A program made the translations under genes and the position numbers. The notes beneath the pieces are model-generated. The model made no database searches. It was not told the DNA's origin and worked only from the letters and a program-made list of their open reading frames with translations. Positions 48,054 through 59,369 of a stretch of 64,000 bases of DNA are shown here, piece after piece (the first letter of the stretch is position 1; every line of letters begins with the position of its first letter). The stretch is from the NCBI GenBank assembly GCA_013339895.1, contig JABACO010000005.1:9885898-9949897 (forward strand). The letters run 5' to 3'. The DNA comes from Ephydatia muelleri (Eukaryota > Porifera > Demospongiae > Spongillida > Spongillidae).

Positions 48054-49613
48054 TTATTTTCTTTGTTCCTTTCTCATATTGTAACGTTTCAGACCTTCCT
48101 CAAATCGTTTTCTCTCATCATCTGTTTTGAGGATCAGAGGAGGGACGAGCTGAGCACGATGGTCCTTCCCAATGGACACAAATGTAAAATACGCTGTGCT
48201 TGCCACCCTCCTGCTACCCACTTTTGGGCCCTCAGCCTCACACCGAACCTCTATCTCAATGGATTTGTTGCTTGTGAAAACGGGTCGGGCTGTGACAAAC
48301 ACCACCTCGCCGTTCATGATGGGCTCATGGAAGTTGATGGCATCGATGCAGGCAGTGACCACGTTAGTCCTGCAGTGCCTGACAGCACAAATGCCTGCAG
48401 TGGAGTCCATCATCTTCATCAGCGTCCCACCTATCAGGTGGCTGGCGATGCAGTCAGAGGGGAGGACAACGCTCGCCAGGGTGGACTGGGAGGCCAAGAT
48501 GGTATGAGCTTCATGATCGGATTGGTTGTGGTAGCTCAACATCATCTTGGCATCATTGCTGCTCTCATTCATCGCGAGCCTTTCGGCTTTCTGCTTTGTA
48601 TACCTCTGCAGTCCTTTCTCTTGCTCCTCTTCCGAAAGCCCCAGCAATGGGGGAACAGGAACAGGCTTCATCCCACCTTGGGCCAGCCCGACATTGATGT
48701 CCATTGGAACAGCTACATACCACAGGGTTGCGCTGTTGGTATGACGACGAGTGCCTGTGAGGACATTTTCAGCCCATACATCAACAGTCACCTCCATGGA
48801 GCGTGGCGAGGTGTACGTGACAGCTGCCTGTAGCTGGGAGATCTCGCCAACATACATGGGCTGGAGGAAGTCAATGTGATCGGCCCTGACGAGGATGGTG
48901 ATGACAGGGTCCTTTCCTCTTCCCTTGTTACAGTGCCTGGTGGCAACAATGTTACCTGCCTGCTCAACTAATTTGAGTATCGTTCCACCATGCACGTTGC
49001 CAGAGGGATTGGTGTCGTCAGGTAGCATCATGCGACTCAGCTCAATGGGAATGGATGAGGGAAGGGCTGGCGGGCGCTGAGATGGGGAAGTAGGTGCCTT
49101 TTCCTTACCTAAAGAAGAGAGTCAAGGGTCACTTTACAACCATAAACTACAGTCGCCTATATAACAAGAAGGCGAATTCAATGATCTGCCAGTTATGTAA
49201 ATTTTGTCTGCGACACCTATACACACACACACACACACGCACACGCACGCACGCGCCACACACACATACACACCACACACACACATACACACCACACACA
49301 CACACACACATGCACACGCACACACACACACACACACACACACGCCTCCCTGTTGATTGCAACCCTCCAAACCCTTCGACTATAGAAATGCCACAGCACC
49401 TGCATCTTTCAGCTCCTGACTTTTAGATACCAACGAAAGTGACATGGTAGTTGCTACGGCCGGTTTGAAGGAATTACTTAATACAGTTTGGCACCATCTC
49501 TTCCATCTATTGGGTCCATCTGCCGAGCTATGAGAATAGGATCTAAGACATGATACGGTGAACGAATTCCGTGTTCCTCTGACGACAGCTCTTGCGAAGC
49601 TTCCGCTTAGCAT
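48054..49613 (-). CDS. ACOT7: ACOT7-type acyl-CoA thioesterase, tandem copy 3
   Basis: Two exons: 49613 to about 49395 (MLSGSFARAVVRGTRNSFTV.., ending ..SQELKDAG) and about 49109-48054. They join in phase as DAG-KEKAPTSPSQRPPALPSS, then PIELSRMMLPDDTNPSGNVH. Same double-hotdog plan as copies 1 and 2, with KMMDSTAGICAVRHC and DAINFHEPIMNGEVVFV. Both putative catalytic residues are kept. The N-terminus is rich in Arg/Ser and presequence-like. This copy alone has an intron, which holds (AC)n. Its start codon is 64 bp from the divergent GATAD1 start. Confidence 0.88.
49222..49343. repeat. (AC)n microsatellite with ACGC/ACAT variants
   Basis: About 120 bp of CA-rich repeat in the intron of thioesterase copy 3. 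Several long GT/AC-frame ORFs here are artefacts of the repeat. Confidence 0.97.
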
Positions 49614-49677
49614 TCTGGTGCATAGAGTTAATTCATACGCACAATAATCTCACCGCGGAGGTGGGCGGAGATTGTAG

Positions 49678-52600
49678 ATGTCAGACCCCGTGTGTATTAA
49701 ATGCAAAGTCGTGTCAAGTGTACTGTGGCACAGAGGAGAAGACGGCAGCGTAGTGTGCCACAACTGCCGATCCCCCGATATCGAAAAATGTAATTCAGAA
49801 ACGTCGTCGTCGCAACTGAGCGGCCACTGTCAGGGCACAGGTGGAAGTACATGTAAAGCAAAGCCTAAAGAGAAGACAACCAAGGCAAAGCAAGGGAAGG
49901 GAACCAGTAAGAATGGTGGGGGAACACAACAGGGCGCTGGACGGTCCCAACAGAAGGGTAGACGGACACTTGTCAAGCAGAAGCCTGTTAAAGCCTCTAA
50001 GGACGAAAATTCCGCTTGTAGTGTTGTTACAAGCGATAGTATCACGTACAAGGTACATCTTCTGGTCATTATATTTATAACTCCATTTTGGTAGTTTGAG
50101 AGGATGGGGGGCTACAGCAATGTACTAGTATCGTACACTGTGGGAGTCATGAACATGTTCAGAATAGTCTTCAAAGTATGTGAGCATTTTTGCGTAATGT
50201 GCTTGTATGCTGATGTGTTTATATGTGTAGGGAGTACCTAAGATGATAGTGTGGGGTAAATACTTGTTATGATGATGCAAATCTGCAAGTAAGTAATAGT
50301 TCTTAATGCCAAATTCATGTAGAAAGAAGTTCTAATGAGTATTTAAAGAAATGGAAGTACTCCTTTACTCGAAAAGCAAACACTTTTGTCATTAATATAT
50401 TCTAATGGCAGTATTAATTATAAATGGTAGGTTGTGGTATTAGTTATGTCATCTAAAGTGATGTTATTATTGAATGAATGGTCACTTAATCTTGATTGAA
50501 TGGTTTGAATGTTTTTATCAATGAATTTTAATAAAACTTGAATGGCGGAAATTCAATAAAAGTAGTATTCTTTTGTATACATTTGATTTTTATAATGGTA
50601 TTATTTTATTCCATGTCATTGCTGTGTATAAAAATAGTTAACAAGGTGCAGTAATTTTTCTTGATTATGGGACACCCTTTATGTGCATGCAAATGATAAT
50701 CTACTGAAAAGCAGCTAGTGCTCAAGCATTTGGCAATTTAAAAATGTAACGGTCACAGAACAGATTGCATATGATGCAATGACTTTAATAAATTCACAGC
50801 AATGTAGTGATTGTATTTAGTCATTACCGGCTCATTGACATTGGTAGTAGTCCTCTAACTCAGTTTGTACTCTTTGTGTGTTTTGCTTGTGTCTGCAGGG
50901 TGTTGCCTATGAAATTGGTGATGTTGTATCAATCTTGGACAGAGGGGGAGGGATATACTTTGCTCTAATCAGAGGGTTTCTTCAGAATTGGTATGCAGAG
51001 AAGTTTGCTGTGCTGACTTGGTTGATACCGACTCGTCCAAACCCAAAGTCATTTGACCCATCTAGATTTGTTCTTGGTAAGTATCACTGCATGCAATACA
51101 TCTGCCTATTAGTGGTGTGTTGCACAGCCTCATGGGTGGTTTTTTTATTACTTATGGGGCACTGAATTGGATCATAAATATGATATTTAAAAATTGCATG
51201 GGCATATTTTATCGGGATATGCAGAACTTTAATCGTATTCATTTATAATCACAATGGGTTTGAATTGATGCAATACAGACGACACATTGCAAAAAGGTGC
51301 TCTTATTAATTTATTCAGTATTGATGATTATTAATGATTATTATTACATATTACTACGGTATTGAGTTTGAAGGAGAGTCTTCCCTTCTTTTATGTTCAA
51401 TTACAGGGTTGATTTGAAAATGTAATTAGTACTAGCCTAATTTCTATGTACCAGCTGGTGCCTCTTCAGATATTAATATATGGGATCGTTTGAAAAGGGA
51501 CCTAATGCATATATTGTAAAATTTCTAGTACAGTTTGTCTTGAAATATATGGCTAATTTAAAAATTCAGCGTCCTACAACTGCATGGGTGACAGTCCAAT
51601 TCATAGTGTAAGAATTGCTGTGTAGAGGACATTTCAGACTTCTAGAATATAATAAACATTGAAATCTTGAAAAAACATGCACTAGGTCCCTCTTCGCAAA
51701 ACAATCCCATATATTAATTAATTTATTGGCTAATATGATATGTGGCCTCAAGGCAATGAAGGAATGAATTTTCAAGAGATCAGCTTAGGTAACACGGTTA
51801 TTCTATCTGTCATTGCTCCTACTTAATTAGTAGACTGTGTTAATTTAATGTTTTCTGGCTAGAATACAATGTAGCAACATTGCATTGATGATGATGATGG
51901 AGTTATAACTATTACATGATCATAATACCCATTTATTAAAAGGATGCAATACTAGATGAGGGGCAGTTTGCTCATATGGGAGTGTTCTAAAATGATACTT
52001 TTGGGAGCAGTGCTCAGCTTTGAACTTTGACAAATAAGTTTAAATTTTGCCTCAACTTATGTTTAAAAAACGAAATACAGTTGAACCCCTCTCAACGAAC
52101 ATCCTGAACTGTCACGAGTAAAATCCATTAGTTCACATGCATTAGGAACCCTGAAATGTGAATGCTCCTCTATTCTGTGTACCAGACAGTGTAATGTTGT
52201 CACAGCAGTACATCGCAATCTCAGAATGCTGATACCCAATTACAAACACTTTTGTATGGTATTATGAAAAACTCTCGATCTTGTGCTGCTCAACAGTATT
52301 TTAATAACATGCTCCAGATATTTACCGGAAGCAAGGTAATTGACCATTTGGTTAGCACATAAACCACTTTGGTAGGGAACCTTTCAATCACACTATGATT
52401 CTTTTTAGGTGCGCAAGAGCAAAACCCAATTGAGGGTGGGTGCCTACTGCTTTTGCTGTAAGGCATGCAATAACATCAGTAGAAAGTCTTTTGCTGTAAG
52501 GCATGCAATAACATCAGTAGAAAGTTTACCTACTGCTTTTGCTGTAAGGCATGCAATAACATCAGTAGAAAGTTTAACTTATGAATTCAGCAAGTATAAT

Positions 52601-53259
52601 TCAGCTACATTTGGTACTGAAACTAAGAGCATCTAGGAAATTAACTGGATGAATGTTTTTAGCTCCATTGCATTTCTGATACTGCTAATCTCCTGAACTG
52701 ACAATCATGCTTGTCCATTGATTCAAACATTAAGTCCAATCACTTCAAATGCATCTTGACAACAGCACCATTAAAACCATGTTGTGTTAGTATAATGTGC
52801 ATGTTTTGGGTGCACTCAGTGTGATGTCACTGAGCTATGTGGCCCATATAGACATGACAATTGTCAGAGATGTTGCAATAGCAGTGAAGTATTTTGCTGT
52901 TATATCTATATCTTAAAGTTGATAAGATAGTCAAAACCTTCTGATCAACTTCTTGTCCTGTAATAGTACTACTCTCCAAAGGAAAGACCTCAAGTTAGCG
53001 CGAGTTCAGAGTTTTGGTTAATAATTATATATTGGACTTAGTTGCTTTTTGTGGAAGAGGTTTGAAATGGTTACATAAAGTGACTACATATTTGTATTAT
53101 TCGTTAGGACCAGAAGAGGACAACCCGTGGTCTCTAGAGTACCTGGAGTTTGTGTGCCATTCACCCCAATCAAGACATTTCCAAGCATCCTTTCTTCATG
53201 ACTTGGAACAAGCAGAGCTATGGAACAGCAGACAACCATTCACGGGACAAGTGAGATAG
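49678..53259 (+). CDS. GATAD1: GATA zinc-finger domain protein 1 (GATAD1)
   Basis: GATAD1 is a nuclear protein found with H3K4me3-linked chromatin complexes. Exons 49678-50052, 50899-51076 and 53108-53259 give 234 residues. The N-terminal finger is C-x2-C..C-x2-C (CIKCKVVSSVLWHRGEDGSV, VCHNC). A Lys/Gly-rich linker follows, then the conserved C-terminal module: DSITYK, GVAYEIGDVVSILDRGGGIY, ALIRGFLQNWYAEKFAVLTW, LIPT..FDPSRFVLG, PEEDNPWSLEYLEFVCHSP. The phases agree at both joins. AATAAA is at 53287-53292. Introns are 846 and 2031 bp; the second contains a MITE and a tandem repeat. Convergent with ESD, whose stop lies 112 bp beyond. Confidence 0.95.
51482..51708. mobile_element. MITE, GGGATCG family, copy C (GATAD1 intron 2)
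   Basis: Left end GGGATCGTTTGAAAAGGGAC; right end inverted TCCCTCTTCGCAAAACAATCCC; flanked by ATAT on both sides. 227 bp, same orientation as copy B. Confidence 0.9.
52450..52577 (+). repeat. Three-copy tandem repeat, ~37-51 bp unit
   Basis: GCTGTAAGGCATGCAATAAC followed by ATCAGTAGAAAGT occurs three times in GATAD1 intron 2, nearly identical. Confidence 0.95.
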
Positions 53260-53371
53260 AACTCATCTTTTGCATTGTTATCAAACAATAAATGAAACAA
53301 GCCACAATCAAGTTTGTTAAAGCCTGAATGTGGTTACACAAAATAATATCATAATCATGTGATTATAAGTG

Positions 53372-54232
53372 TTATTTAGATTGTTTGAAAGCTTCAGCAT
53401 GCATCTTAATGTGGTCTCCAATAAAGGAGCTTACGAAGAAATAACCATGGTCGTAGCCTTCGTGCATTCGTAATACCACAGGGATTTTCCGACTTTGACA
53501 AGCCTGGATAAAATTGTCAGGGAAAAGTTGAGTGGCAAGATATTCGTCATCTTTCCCCTGGTCAATCAAGATGTAATTGCAGAACGGTGGACCAGAGTAA
53601 GATTTTGCAAGTTCCGTTGCATCATACTGCTTCCACTGCTCCTTATCTGGACCCAAGTAACCCGAAAACGCTTTTTGACCCCAGGGAGAATTGATTGGAT
53701 TGCAGATGGGAGCCAAGGCTGAGACAGATTTGTACGTGCCAGGATTTTTCAGGGCACAAATCAGTGCGCCATGCCCTCCCATGCTGTGGCCAAATATTCC
53801 TTGCTGATCGGACAAGACGGGAAAATTCGCATTGATAACCGTTGGAAGCTCTTTAGTAACATACGAATACATGTTGTAGTTAGTTTTCCATTTTTCCTCA
53901 GTTGCATCAACATAAAATCCTGCTCCAACTCCGAAGTCGTAGCATTCATTGTCACCATCAATTTTACAGCCCCTTGGGCTAGTGTCTGGCGCTACAATGA
54001 TCACTCCGTGTTCTGCAGCATACCTTTGAGCCCCGCTTTTCACAATGAAGTTTTGCTCGTTGCACGTGAGCCCAGAGAGCCAGTACAAAACCGGAACTTT
54101 ACTATGCTCAGCTTGAGGGGGAAGATAGATTGCAAATTTCATAGTACATTTTGTAACATCGCTTTTGTGTTCATATATCTTTTGGAATCCGCCGAAAGAT
54201 TTACTATACGAATCCAACTTGACCTCGGCCAT
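53372..54232 (-). CDS. ESD: S-formylglutathione hydrolase (esterase D)
   Basis: Hydrolyses S-formylglutathione to formate and glutathione, the second step of formaldehyde detoxification in the cytosol. Intronless, 286 residues (human 282). The alpha/beta-hydrolase features are all present: [40 protein letters not shown], the nucleophile elbow [14 protein letters not shown] (Ser near residue 152), the acid DQGKDDEYL and the His of [10 protein letters not shown]. The start [20 protein letters not shown] aligns with the family N-terminus. Its start codon is 201 bp from divergent RPLP0. Confidence 0.97.
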   Translation of the reverse strand: MAEVKLDSYSKSFGGFQKIYEHKSDVTKCTMKFAIYLPPQAEHSKVPVLYWLSGLTCNEQNFIVKSGAQRYAAEHGVIIVAPDTSPRGCKIDGDNECYDFGVGAGFYVDATEEKWKTNYNMYSYVTKELPTVINANFPVLSDQQGIFGHSMGGHGALICALKNPGTYKSVSALAPICNPINSPWGQKAFSGYLGPDKEQWKQYDATELAKSYSGPPFCNYILIDQGKDDEYLATQLFPDNFIQACQSRKIPVVLRMHEGYDHGYFFVSSFIGDHIKMHAEAFKQSK

Positions 54233-54433
54233 TTTGAGGTTATGGTTGTCATCGTGCGCATGCGCAATTTAGCATTAAAGCATTTCCACGCACGTGGTTT
54301 GTTCCTTTTTTTGAGCTCTGAAGCTCTCCACTTGGTTGAAGTAGGTTGTCGCAATATTTATTGCTGTGTAGTTCACTGGCATGTATAGCAGGATCTTTAA
54401 ACCTCTTGAGGCAATCCTTGACCTACAAAGAAG

Positions 54434-56090
54434 ATGGGCAGGGAAGACCGACCGACGTGGAAGTCCAACTACTTCATTAAACTGCTGGTAAGTACGGCGA
54501 TGTATAAAAACACAAACTGCTAACGTTGAAACTGGCAGGCGTTGTTTGACGAATATTCAAAAGCGTTCATAGTAGGCGCTGACAACGTCGGATCCAAGCA
54601 AATGCAGCAGATTCGAGTAGCCTTACGCGGAAAAGGAGGTAGTCGCAAAGCTTATTCAATCGATGAATTATGATCGCATAATTTTTAGTGATTTTAATGG
54701 GAAAAAACACGACAATCAGGAAGTGTATTCGTGGCCAGTTGGAAAAGAATCCAGGCTTGGAAAAACTGCTGCCTTACGTCAAAGGCAATATTGGTTTCGT
54801 TTTCACCAACGATGATCTACCAACGATCCGTGACATTATTCAATCCAACAAGGTAAGAATTGGATGATTTGCCCAGGTACACGTGATGAAAACGTGGGTG
54901 TCAAACGCATCACTGATTGTTCGGTGCTGACATTTTCCACGCTGCCTTCCTACTGATGTACCTGTTTATGAATGCGCACAATATTTGCAGTTTCCTAGCT
55001 GATCGTTGATTGCAGGTTGAAGCACCAGCCAAAGCCGGAGCTATTGCCCCAGTTGATGTAATCGTGCCGGCTCAAAACACCGGATTGGGGCCAGAAAAAA
55101 CCTCTTTCTTCCAAGCACTCTCCATTGCTACCAAAATCGCCAGAGGTACTATTGAAATCCTGGTATGTTAACGATGGTTAGATTTGCAATGTTTCACTGT
55201 TATCAACACGATCTAGAGTGATGTGCACCTGATCAAGAAAAACGAAAAAGTTGGAGCATCCGAGGCCACTTTACTTCAGATGTTGAAAATCTATCCCTTC
55301 TCATACGGGTTAAAGGTGCAGCAAGGTAAGGGTTGTACTACAAAAGTAGGTCTATGTTTTCACTTCTTGTACCTTTGCACTACCAGTGTATGATAGTGGA
55401 ACTGTATTTCTTCCATCTGTACTGGACATAACTAATGATGATCTAATCAAGAAGTTCCTTCAGGTACTGCACTGCGCATTGAACTTGCTTCAACGTTTCT
55501 CCTCAATAGGGTGTCACCAATGTGGCATCAGTTTCCCTTCAGATAGGGTATCCAACAGTTGCCTCTGTGCCACACTCAGTTGTCAATGGATTTAAGGTAT
55601 TATTTATTGAAATTAGCATTAAATCTAGCAAATGTTGCAATGATGAAAAATGTGGGATGTAAATCAACACTGAGTTTAAATGTGCTGACACCCACACTGC
55701 CTTCCTTCAGATGCAATGCCAGAGTAATATAATTATTATTGTAAATTAACAACTGATTCCTGTAAATAAGCATGCATTTTTTTTCCTTTGTAAAGAACGT
55801 TTTGGCACTTGCTGTCGCTACAAACATTACCTTCAAACAAGCTGAGCAGGTGGGTAGTGGAATGTTATCTTTTTGTATTGGGCCCATGATGAGACTGCCT
55901 TGCACAGGCAAAGGCATATGCAGCTAACCCAGATGCATTCAAAGCAGCTATTCAAGCAGCAACACCTGCTGCTGCTGCAGCCCCTGCCAAAGGAAAAGAG
56001 GCTCCTAAGAAAGAAGAAAAGAAACCTGAGAAAGCACCAGAACCCGAGCATGAGTCAGATGAAGACATGGGATTTGGACTTTTTGACTAA
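54434..56090 (+). CDS. RPLP0: 60S acidic ribosomal protein P0
   Basis: P0 anchors the ribosomal stalk that recruits translational GTPases. Nine exons: 54434-54487, 54539-54638, 54689-54852, 55016-55162, 55217-55325, 55387-55463, 55510-55596, 55796-55849 and 55908-56090 (TAA). Start [19 protein letters not shown]10-domain stretches are [39 protein letters not shown] and [20 protein letters not shown]. An Ala-rich hinge follows, then the P-protein tail [11 protein letters not shown]. Length is about 324 residues, close to the human 317. Introns 3 and 7 carry C/D snoRNAs. No AATAAA is seen before a large palindrome at 56175-56390; the first is at 56413-56418. Confidence 0.98.
54874..54964 (+). 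ncRNA. SNORD83: C/D-box snoRNA in RPLP0 intron 3, SNORD83/snR52-type guide
   Basis: An 8-bp terminal stem (CAGGTACA 54874-54881 with TGTACCTG 54957-54964) brackets a C box GTGATGA (54883-54889) and a D box CTGA (54953-54956). The 11 nt GCTGCCTTCCT just upstream of D, one base away from it, are complementary to AGGAAGGCAGC, a conserved 18S rRNA segment. The base five nt upstream of D pairs with the A that is methylated in yeast (A420, snR52) and human (A468, SNORD83). Candidate D' boxes are CTGA at 54913-54916 and 54927-54930. Host location (ribosomal-protein intron) and size (91 nt) fit. rRNA complementarity is from memory of the 18S sequence. Confidence 0.88.
55635..55716 (+). ncRNA. SNORD83: Second C/D-box snoRNA, sister copy in RPLP0 intron 7
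   Basis: Terminal stem TTGCA (55635-55639) with TGCAA (55712-55716); C box ATGATGA (55640-55646); D box CAGA (55708-55711) instead of CTGA. The same guide CTGCCTTCCTT precedes D, here complementary to AAGGAAGGCAG with no gap next to the D box. Internal CTGA boxes at 55670-55673 and 55685-55688 sit at spacings like those of the intron 3 copy. Overall alignment shows it is a duplicate. The altered D box could reduce function. Confidence 0.72.
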
Positions 56091-56174
56091 AATTTCATCA
56101 ACTGTACCGTGCAATATTATGGGCCGTGATTTTTTTCTTTCAAATGCAAAAGCAAATGGGACAGTTTCCGCGAA

Positions 56175-56390
56175 AATTGCCCCACGGTTAAAATGTTATA
56201 AAAATGCATCGCGTTTGAATCGCTATAACATCCCAACGGATAACGCTATCGACTTCCTATTTTCAACACTTCATACTACACCATTTCACTATGAAGTGTT
56301 GAAAATAGGAAGTCGATAGCGTTATCCGTTAGGAAGTTATAGCGATTCAAACGCGATGCAATTTTATAACATTTTAACCGTGGGGCAATT
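56175..56390. mobile_element. Long palindromic foldback element next to the RPLP0 3' end
   Basis: Arms of 100 bp (56175-56274 and 56291-56390) are almost exact reverse complements, starting AATTGCCCCACGGTTAAAAT and separated by 16 nt. No coding capacity. Just outside its left end is TTTCCGCGAAAA, which echoes the GGGATCG MITE terminus. It lies between the RPLP0 stop and the first AATAAA, so the mRNA may include it. Confidence 0.9.
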
Positions 56391-57644
56391 CCCAAATGTT
56401 GCATGGCATAAGAATAAATCATTTCCGCACTGGACCTTTTGCCTGTGACGTCATACAAGAATCGGGAAGGGAACTAAGAAACGGTATATGACCTCGTTTG
56501 TGATTTTCCTTTCGTTTAATTATAACTTGTTGAATCTCGTGATTGCGCTTTGTACAACTGAGCGTTGTCGAAGGTATATCATTTTAGTGCATTGTTTATC
56601 ATTCGTGTTTGCTGTGTCTATTAGCTAGTGTGTCTCAGTGTGTCACGGTATGTATGTATTGTATGTATATATATGTGTATAAATTTTTCTATGCTTTGAT
56701 GTACATTTGATTTGCTTTTTATTAGTAAATGTTCTATTACAAGTAATAACATTCTCTATACGAGAAAGTTGGTGCCATATAGGATTGAAAGACAATGGTG
56801 GTGTAAAAGCCATGGAAACAAGAATGGGACTGGACTAGGGCTATATTTAGCACACTCAGTACATTCTCATGCAGACGCAGCTGCGATGGATTACATCACC
56901 ACTAAGCGCAGCACTGAGTGTGCTAAATATGCAGTCACCTTGCCTGTAACTATACGCTTTCCACTATGATTCAAGAGCGGTTGAAGGCCTTTCCCTACTT
57001 TATATCGAGCCTGACTTAGACAGAAACTGTTAACTATGACCAGAGATAATACATAGAGGGATTGGAAACGAATCATGTGCGCCATAGACTTAGGCAATTT
57101 TAACGCGCGCGATCCTCGCAAGCGTGAATCACACCTTAGTTATAGAGACCAAAAGGGGGCGGATTTTGTACTTTGAATACAAGTCTTGAATGCCACAAGG
57201 TAACTAACTACCCTTTTTCGATTTTAATACGGGCAGCGTATAGGCAATCCACCATAGATTCATTAGGCGCTGCCAGATTTGGTGTAAAAAAATGAATTAT
57301 ATACGGAGAACGAAAATCAGCCATTTTTTTAACTTGTGGGGGAGAATCCGTTGATCTAGACGAGCTGTTATCGTCTTGTTTGGTATATATACTTCATATA
57401 GGCTATTGTGTGCCCATCGCTTTCGTTTTGGCGCATAGCGTCCTTGTAACCCTCACAATCACATTTCCTATACCTTAGTTTGTGGGGGAGCCACGCCGTT
57501 GTGATACGGAACCGACTGGTTTTGGTACATTATTTTGACAGTGCAGTGTTGGTTGTGTGCCCATCGCATGTTTTTAAAGGCCAAACGTGTCCCCTTTGTT
57601 TAGTGAATTTCTACAAAGGTGATGATGGGAGGAAGAAAATTTAA
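56391..57644. other. Intergenic stretch with one small hairpin
   Basis: No gene recognised. An 18-bp exact inverted pair (56843-56860 ATATTTAGCACACTCAGT; 56913-56930 its complement) encloses 52 nt. Confidence 0.6.
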
Positions 57645-58649
57645 ATGCCGGTGTAGCAGGATACCCTGTCCCCCTCTAAAAATTGTCCGGCCGGACAACG
57701 TAGCCTAGAATACGTTGTTGCCCCTAGGACAATTATTCCTAGGATTACCGGTCCGCTTTAGGATTTGCTGTCCCCCTTCGTTTTTGCTTAACCAAAATAG
57801 CCCATTCGATAGGATAGTAGTGCATGCTGTTGCGCTCTCCTTAAGAACTTTGAGTGTTGATCACTTTGGCCAACATTCACAGTACATGTATATGCGTATA
57901 CTGAATAACAAATTCTAGTCAAATGCTCTCAACAGGCCTGAATTGCATGTCATGTCGGCCGTATTGCTTTTGAGATAGAGCAAGCCTTCTTCATCACGAA
58001 ACTGTGTGCTCTCCTGCGAATCGCCCACTTTTCCGATTTACTAGCATCCATCCGATACTCGCTGTGTTTCAGATACTGCCGTTGTAGAGTGGTACTTACT
58101 GATCTTCATCGTTCATTCTTATAGAACCAATGGAACAATTTTTGTCACACGCTTCCGACGTCGACTGCGTTTGAGAACATGTGGCGAATCTAAAAAAACT
58201 GAAGGTAGGGTAGATTAGGTAATGATCGGCATGCGCGATAGCGTAGGTAGTGTTCGGCATCCATGTGTTATTATTTAAAGGGAACGTAGTTGCTTTAAAC
58301 TATACTTACTGCGTCCTAAGACAATCCAGAAGGATGGTTTTTAACCTATTATTGAAATGTCTTCTTTGAGGCTCTGTACTGTGTTGAAAGTGCGGTTGCC
58401 GAACACTCCCTACTGCCGACCACACCTCACATTACCCTATTATACGGTATACTGTGCCTGAAATCCAGACGCGCGAGCTCTAAGTGCACGTGTATATGCT
58501 GTGTATATGTATCAGTAACACATCCACCAAGATATCGAAGTTACAAGGGGGGACAAGCTATCCTAAAGGCGGACAACGTATACTAGGATAGGGTGTCCGT
58601 AGGGGGACAGCCTATCCGGGGGGACAAGCTATCCTGTTACACCGGAACA
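57645..58649. mobile_element. 1.0-kb piggyBac-like non-autonomous element (TTAA borders)
   Basis: TTAA flanks both ends (57641-57644, 58650-58653). The left end reads ATGCCGGTGTAGCAGGATA and the right end, inverted, TGTTCCGGTGTAACAGGATA; both run on into GTCCCCC. Subterminal repeats of the type CCTAGGATA / GGGGGACAA recur on both sides (57690-57770 and 58545-58640). No transposase is seen inside. Confidence 0.8.
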
Positions 58650-59142
58650 TTAAGAACGTGAGTGCAGCTTTGAAGCTGGTTGTGGCAATTCCTCGCAATC
58701 GTATTAAGGTTACAGTTTCAGAAGGCTTAGCTTTATCTCAGCTTGTTCCAGAATCCTTAAGTCCTGTGGACATGCTGTCTGAGGTTGTTCCAGAGTCCCT
58801 ACGTCCTGTGGAATCACTCCCTGTCTGTTTACCCATGTCTCTTTTAACAGCTGGTTTGGTAGAATCTTTGTATTCTTTTATAACAGGATAGCTAGAATGA
58901 CACTTCCTACATCATGGGTGGTTTTCAATTCAGATGGATCATCTATGTCCATATCCAAGTTAGTATCACAAGGCAGTGGCAAGGCAGCAACAATTGCAAT
59001 GTCAGTGGTTGTTGACGTGGATATGCTTTCACACCTTGCATAGGCAGCTGCATGTTCCAATGTGTTCACTTCTTCCAATCTTGCTATTAAATTAAGGATT
59101 TAGAAAAACACTTAAGTCTTAATGTTTAATCTCCAGGGAAGA

Positions 59143-59369
59143 ATCCTTATTTAAGGATGTCATTATCCTTAAATAAGGATCATCTTTTACATTGCATATT
59201 TTTGCTAACCAAGTAAGTAAGATAAAATAAATGCTATTGGTCAATTGTATACTGATTAGTCTCCATAACAAACTTTAAATGATGTCAATACTGTCAATGT
59301 CCATGTGGTAAAACAGGGAGGAAGTGGCACATCCTTATTTAAGGATTGACACTATCCTTAAATAAGGAT
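59143..59369. repeat. Pair of 38-39-bp hairpins built from ATCCTTATTTAAGGAT
   Basis: 59143-59180 and 59331-59369 each consist of ATCCTTATTTAAGGAT, a 6-7 nt spacer and the inverted copy. They are 150 bp apart and may be the ends of a very small element. The rest of 58650-60105 holds no recognisable gene. Confidence 0.75.

Noticed and set aside
47964-48833. 289-residue plus-strand ORF
   Set aside because: It is the antisense shadow of thioesterase copy 3 and has no recognisable domain.
53771-54388. 205-residue plus-strand ORF
   Set aside because: Antisense shadow of ESD; real coding evidence is on the minus strand.
58658-58891. 77-residue ORF with repeated VPESL.PV motifs
   Set aside because: Short and isolated just outside a transposon; the internal repeat suggests low-complexity sequence rather than a gene.
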